A DNA stretch of 64,000 nucleotides from the NCBI GenBank assembly GCA_963713275.1, contig CAVQLG010000021.1, positions 62,001 to 126,000 of the forward strand. The letters are read 5' to 3'. Position 1 is the first letter of the stretch; the number at the start of each line of letters is the position of its first letter. The stretch comes from CAIWHR01 sp963713275. Lineage in GTDB: Bacteria > Pseudomonadota > Gammaproteobacteria > Burkholderiales > Casimicrobiaceae. The notes under the pieces were generated by a model, which did no database searches, was not told the DNA's origin, and worked only from the letters and a program-made list of their open reading frames with translations. A program made the translations under genes and the position numbers. Of the stretch, positions 61,332 to 64,000 are shown piece after piece.

Positions 61332-63422
61332 CTAGGCGGCCAGTCGCGAGATGTCGGCGACCCGGTTCATCGTCCGCGCCACCCCCGCCAGAAGCGCGAG
61401 CCGGTTGCGGCGGAGCCCCGGGTCGTCGGCCATCACCAGCACCGTGTCGAAGAACCGGTCGACGGCGGGCTTCGCGGCGGCAAGCGCCCGCAGCGCCGCC
61501 GCGTAGTCGCCGACGGCACAGCAGGCGTCCACCTGCGGCCCGAGCTTCTGGAACGCGAGGTAGAGCTCGTGCTCGGCGCCGTCGGTCAACACCGCGATGT
61601 CGACGCCGGGTGCGGCTTCGGCGCCCGACTTGCGCAGGATGTTGACGATGCGCTTGTTGGCGGCCGCGAGCGCGGCGGCTTCCGGCAGGAGCTCGAAGGC
61701 GCGAACGGCGTCGAGCCGAACCGGCACCTGACGGAGTTCGGCGGGACGCGCGTCGACGACGGCGGCGATCTGGTTGGCGGTGAATCCCTGCTCGCGCAAC
61801 GCGCCGCGCAGCCGGTCGTAGATGAAATCCTCCAGCGCTGCCCCTGCCGGTGAGACGGCGGGAACGTCGGTGAATACGGCGAACGCCATGGCGACGAGAT
61901 CCGGCAACAGCAGTGGCAGGCGACCCTCCGTGACGATCCGGATCACCCCCAGCGCCGCACGGCGCAGCCCGAACGGGTCCTTGTCGCCGGTGGGCTCGTT
62001 GCCGATGCCGAACATGCCGGCCAGCGTCTCCAGCTTGTCGGCGAGCGCCAGCGCCTGGGCGACCGGGCCCTTCGGCAAGGCATCGCCGGCAAAGCGAGGC
62101 CAGTAGTGCTGCTCGACCGCCGCGGCAACCGCCGGCGCCTCGCCGTCGTGCTCGGCGTAATAACGCCCCATCAGTCCCTGCAGCTCCGGGAACTCGCCGA
62201 CCATGTCGGTGACGAGGTCGGCCTTGGCCAACAGCGCGGCACGCTCGGCAAGCGCCGGATCGGCACCGATCGACGCCGCGATGCGTCCAGCGAGGCCGCG
62301 CACGCGGTCGACGCGCTGGCGCTGCGTCCCGATGCGGTTGTGGTAGACGACGGCTTCGAGCCGCGGTAGCCGCGAGGCGAGCGGCGTGCGGCGGTCCTGG
62401 TCGAAGAAGAACCTGGCGTCGGCGAGCCGCGCGCGCAGCACCCGCTCGTTGCCGCCGATGATCGCCGAAGGATCGTTCGTGGCGAGGTTCGCGACCAGCA
62501 GGAACCGGTTCTGCAGCCTTCCGCCGGCGTCGGCCAGCGCGAAGTACTTCTGGTTCTGCTGCATGGTCAGGATCAGGCATTCCTGCGGCACCAGCAGGAA
62601 CGCGGGGTCGAAGTTGCCCGCGTAGACAACCGGCCATTCGACCAACGCCGTGACCTCGTCGAGCAGCGCATCGGGCATGACGACGCGCGCGCTGCCCGCC
62701 TCGCGCTCGAGGCCCGCGACGATCGCCGCGCGCCGCTCGGCGAAACCGGCAATGACCTTCCCTTCGGCGCGCAGCGTCTCGTCGTAGGCGTCGGCCGTCG
62801 CCACCGCGATGCCGGCGCGGCTCTGGAACCGGTGGCCGTCGGTCAGGCGCCCGGCGGCAAGGCCGAGCGCCGCGATCGGCACCACGTCGGCGCCGTGCAG
62901 CGCGAGCAGGCGGTGCGCCGGCCGCACGAACTTCACGGTGCTGCCGTCCGCGCGCTGGTACGTCATCACCTTGGGAATCGGCAGCGCGGCGATCGCCTCG
63001 TTGACGATCGCTTCCAGACCTGCGGCGAGGGGCTCGCCGCGCACCGTGCGGTGCGCGAACAGCGCCTCCCCGCGGCCATCCGGCGAGCGCTCGAGGGCGG
63101 GAATCGCGGCCTCGTCGAGCCCGAGTGAGGCGAGCTTCTTCTGCAGCGCCGGCGTCGGCCGGCCGGCAGCATCGAATCCGACCGCAGCCGGCAGCAGCTT
63201 GACGCGCTGCGCCTTGTCGGGCGAGCGTTCGAGCACCTGCGGCAACGAGACCGCGAGCCGCCGGGGCGTCGCGTACGACGTGACCGGCGTGTGCTCGCCG
63301 ACGAAGCCGCGGGACCGCAGTCCGTCCGCGATGGCGGTGGCGAAGGCCACGCCGAGATGCTTCAGCGCCCTCGGCGGCAGCTCCTCGGTGAGCAGCTCGA
63401 CGGTGAGCGTGGCGGCGCTCAT
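61332..63422 (-). CDS. glyS: Glycyl-tRNA synthetase beta subunit
   Basis: 696 aa, normal length. It begins LTVELLTEELPPRALKHLGV, contains YQRADGSTVKFVRPAHRLLA and PQECLILTMQQNQKYFALAD, a central HD-like region, and a C-terminal anticodon-binding domain. It works with GlyQ as an alpha2beta2 enzyme. It begins 16 bp after the glyQ stop. Confidence 0.97.
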   Translation of the reverse strand: MSAATLTVELLTEELPPRALKHLGVAFATAIADGLRSRGFVGEHTPVTSYATPRRLAVSLPQVLERSPDKAQRVKLLPAAVGFDAAGRPTPALQKKLASLGLDEAAIPALERSPDGRGEALFAHRTVRGEPLAAGLEAIVNEAIAALPIPKVMTYQRADGSTVKFVRPAHRLLALHGADVVPIAALGLAAGRLTDGHRFQSRAGIAVATADAYDETLRAEGKVIAGFAERRAAIVAGLEREAGSARVVMPDALLDEVTALVEWPVVYAGNFDPAFLLVPQECLILTMQQNQKYFALADAGGRLQNRFLLVANLATNDPSAIIGGNERVLRARLADARFFFDQDRRTPLASRLPRLEAVVYHNRIGTQRQRVDRVRGLAGRIAASIGADPALAERAALLAKADLVTDMVGEFPELQGLMGRYYAEHDGEAPAVAAAVEQHYWPRFAGDALPKGPVAQALALADKLETLAGMFGIGNEPTGDKDPFGLRRAALGVIRIVTEGRLPLLLPDLVAMAFAVFTDVPAVSPAGAALEDFIYDRLRGALREQGFTANQIAAVVDARPAELRQVPVRLDAVRAFELLPEAAALAAANKRIVNILRKSGAEAAPGVDIAVLTDGAEHELYLAFQKLGPQVDACCAVGDYAAALRALAAAKPAVDRFFDTVLVMADDPGLRRNRLALLAGVARTMNRVADISRLAA

Positions 63423-63438
63423 CGCGCTTCGCTCATGG

Positions 63439-64000
63439 TCACGCCGCCTTGGCTGCGGGCGCGTGGAGCATGGGGAAACCCAGCGCCTCGCGCGATTCGT
63501 AATACGCCTGCGCGACCAGCCGCGACAGCGTGCGGATGCGCCCGATGTACGCGGCGCGTTCGGTGACGGAGATGGCGCCGCGGGCGTCGAGCAGGTTGAA
63601 CGTGTGTGCCGCCTTGAGGATCATCTCGTAACCCGGCAACGGCAGCCGCGCTTCGAGCAGCCGCTTCGCCTCGCTCTCGAAGAACGTGAACAGCTCGAAG
63701 AGCTTCGGCGCGTTGGACTGCTCGAAGTTGTACGTCGACTGCTCGACCTCGTTCTGGTGGTAGACGTCGCCATAGGTGAGCGCCCGCCGGACGCCGTGCT
63801 CCTGCCACTCGGTCCAGACGAGGTCGAAGACGTTCTCCTTGCCCTGCAGGTACATCGCCAGCCGCTCGAGGCCGTACGTGATCTCGCCGGTGATCGGCGC
63901 ACAGTCGAGGCCGCCGACCTGCTGGAAATACGTGAACTGGGTGACTTCCATGCCGTTGAGCCAAACCTCCCAGCCCAGGCCCCACGCGCCGAGTGTCGGG
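63439..64000 (-). CDS. glyQ: Glycyl-tRNA synthetase alpha subunit (5' part outside window)
   Basis: The last 186 residues are visible, with the frame open to the window edge (GAWGLGWEVWLNGMEVTQFT near the cut). Family blocks are YFQQVGGLDCAPITGEITYG, LERLAMYLQGKENVFDLVW and CAHTF-like KAAHTFNLLDARGAISVTER. An internal ATG at 63951 is not the start. It carries the class II catalytic core for glycine activation. Confidence 0.97.
   Translation of the reverse strand, partial: PTLGAWGLGWEVWLNGMEVTQFTYFQQVGGLDCAPITGEITYGLERLAMYLQGKENVFDLVWTEWQEHGVRRALTYGDVYHQNEVEQSTYNFEQSNAPKLFELFTFFESEAKRLLEARLPLPGYEMILKAAHTFNLLDARGAISVTERAAYIGRIRTLSRLVAQAYYESREALGFPMLHAPAAKAA

Overview
This is a 64 kb, high-GC chromosomal window. 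Gene content and order point to a diazotrophic betaproteobacterium: a sigma-54 type nif operon, phasin genes, glyQ-glyS-gmhB-plsC and lptM-lysA-cyaY. The genus cannot be fixed from the sequence alone.

Layout. (1) 0.1-5.0 kb: nitrogenase maturation operon iscA(nif)-nifU-nifS-nifV-nifW-nifZ behind a -24/-12 promoter with an IHF site. Its 3' end runs into a decayed cyanate locus (cynD and cynS fragments). (2) 5.0-7.9 kb: an unrecognised pair, a secreted TPR-like protein (frameshifted) and a polytopic membrane protein with a C-terminal cytosolic domain. (3) 8.0-19.0 kb: an 11 kb genomic island integrated in the 3' half of a CAT-anticodon tRNA gene, bounded by a perfect 48-bp direct repeat. It carries two Lar-like zinc ribbons facing inward from the two ends, a small serine recombinase, a LysR-pirin-isochorismatase-amidohydrolase-MFS module and a complete DDE insertion sequence with 5-bp target duplication. 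No integrase is visible. (4) 19.2-23.0 kb: a periplasmic histidine phosphatase, a dnaJ without a normal start codon, and a dnaK with about ten frame changes. (5) 23.0-30.2 kb: a tightly overlapped leftward operon (FAD protein, DUF1365, cyclopropane-fatty-acid synthase, chalcone-isomerase-like, MFS, DUF3833) facing a MerR regulator with a CarH/LitR-type B12 domain. Promoter and inverted repeats lie between them. (6) 30.3-38.1 kb: storage-lipid genes: lipase, two phasins, acyl-CoA-binding protein, wax-ester synthase/DGAT, TetR, patatin and a PHA-granule protein. (7) 38.3-42.3 kb: an ABC-2 exporter coupled to a TAP-like hydrolase, and a malic-enzyme remnant. (8) 42.5-52.7 kb: a fatty-acid degradation cluster, TetR-fadE-fadJ-like-fadD-thioesterase-fadL, with a likely TetR operator. 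(9) 52.7-64 kb: housekeeping genes rnhA, methyltransferase, gloB, mltD, a histone-H1-like gene, lysA-lptM, cyaY, ygjP-like, plsC, gmhB, glyS and glyQ (cut by the window end).

Regions 5, 6 and 8 together suggest a cell that imports fatty acids, oxidises or stores them as PHA or wax ester, and remodels membrane lipids, possibly in response to light. Isolated single-base frame breaks near 5.83, 24.29, 26.46, 41.36, 54.41 and 56.86 kb hit otherwise well-conserved genes. They may be assembly errors, whereas the dnaK locus is far more heavily damaged.
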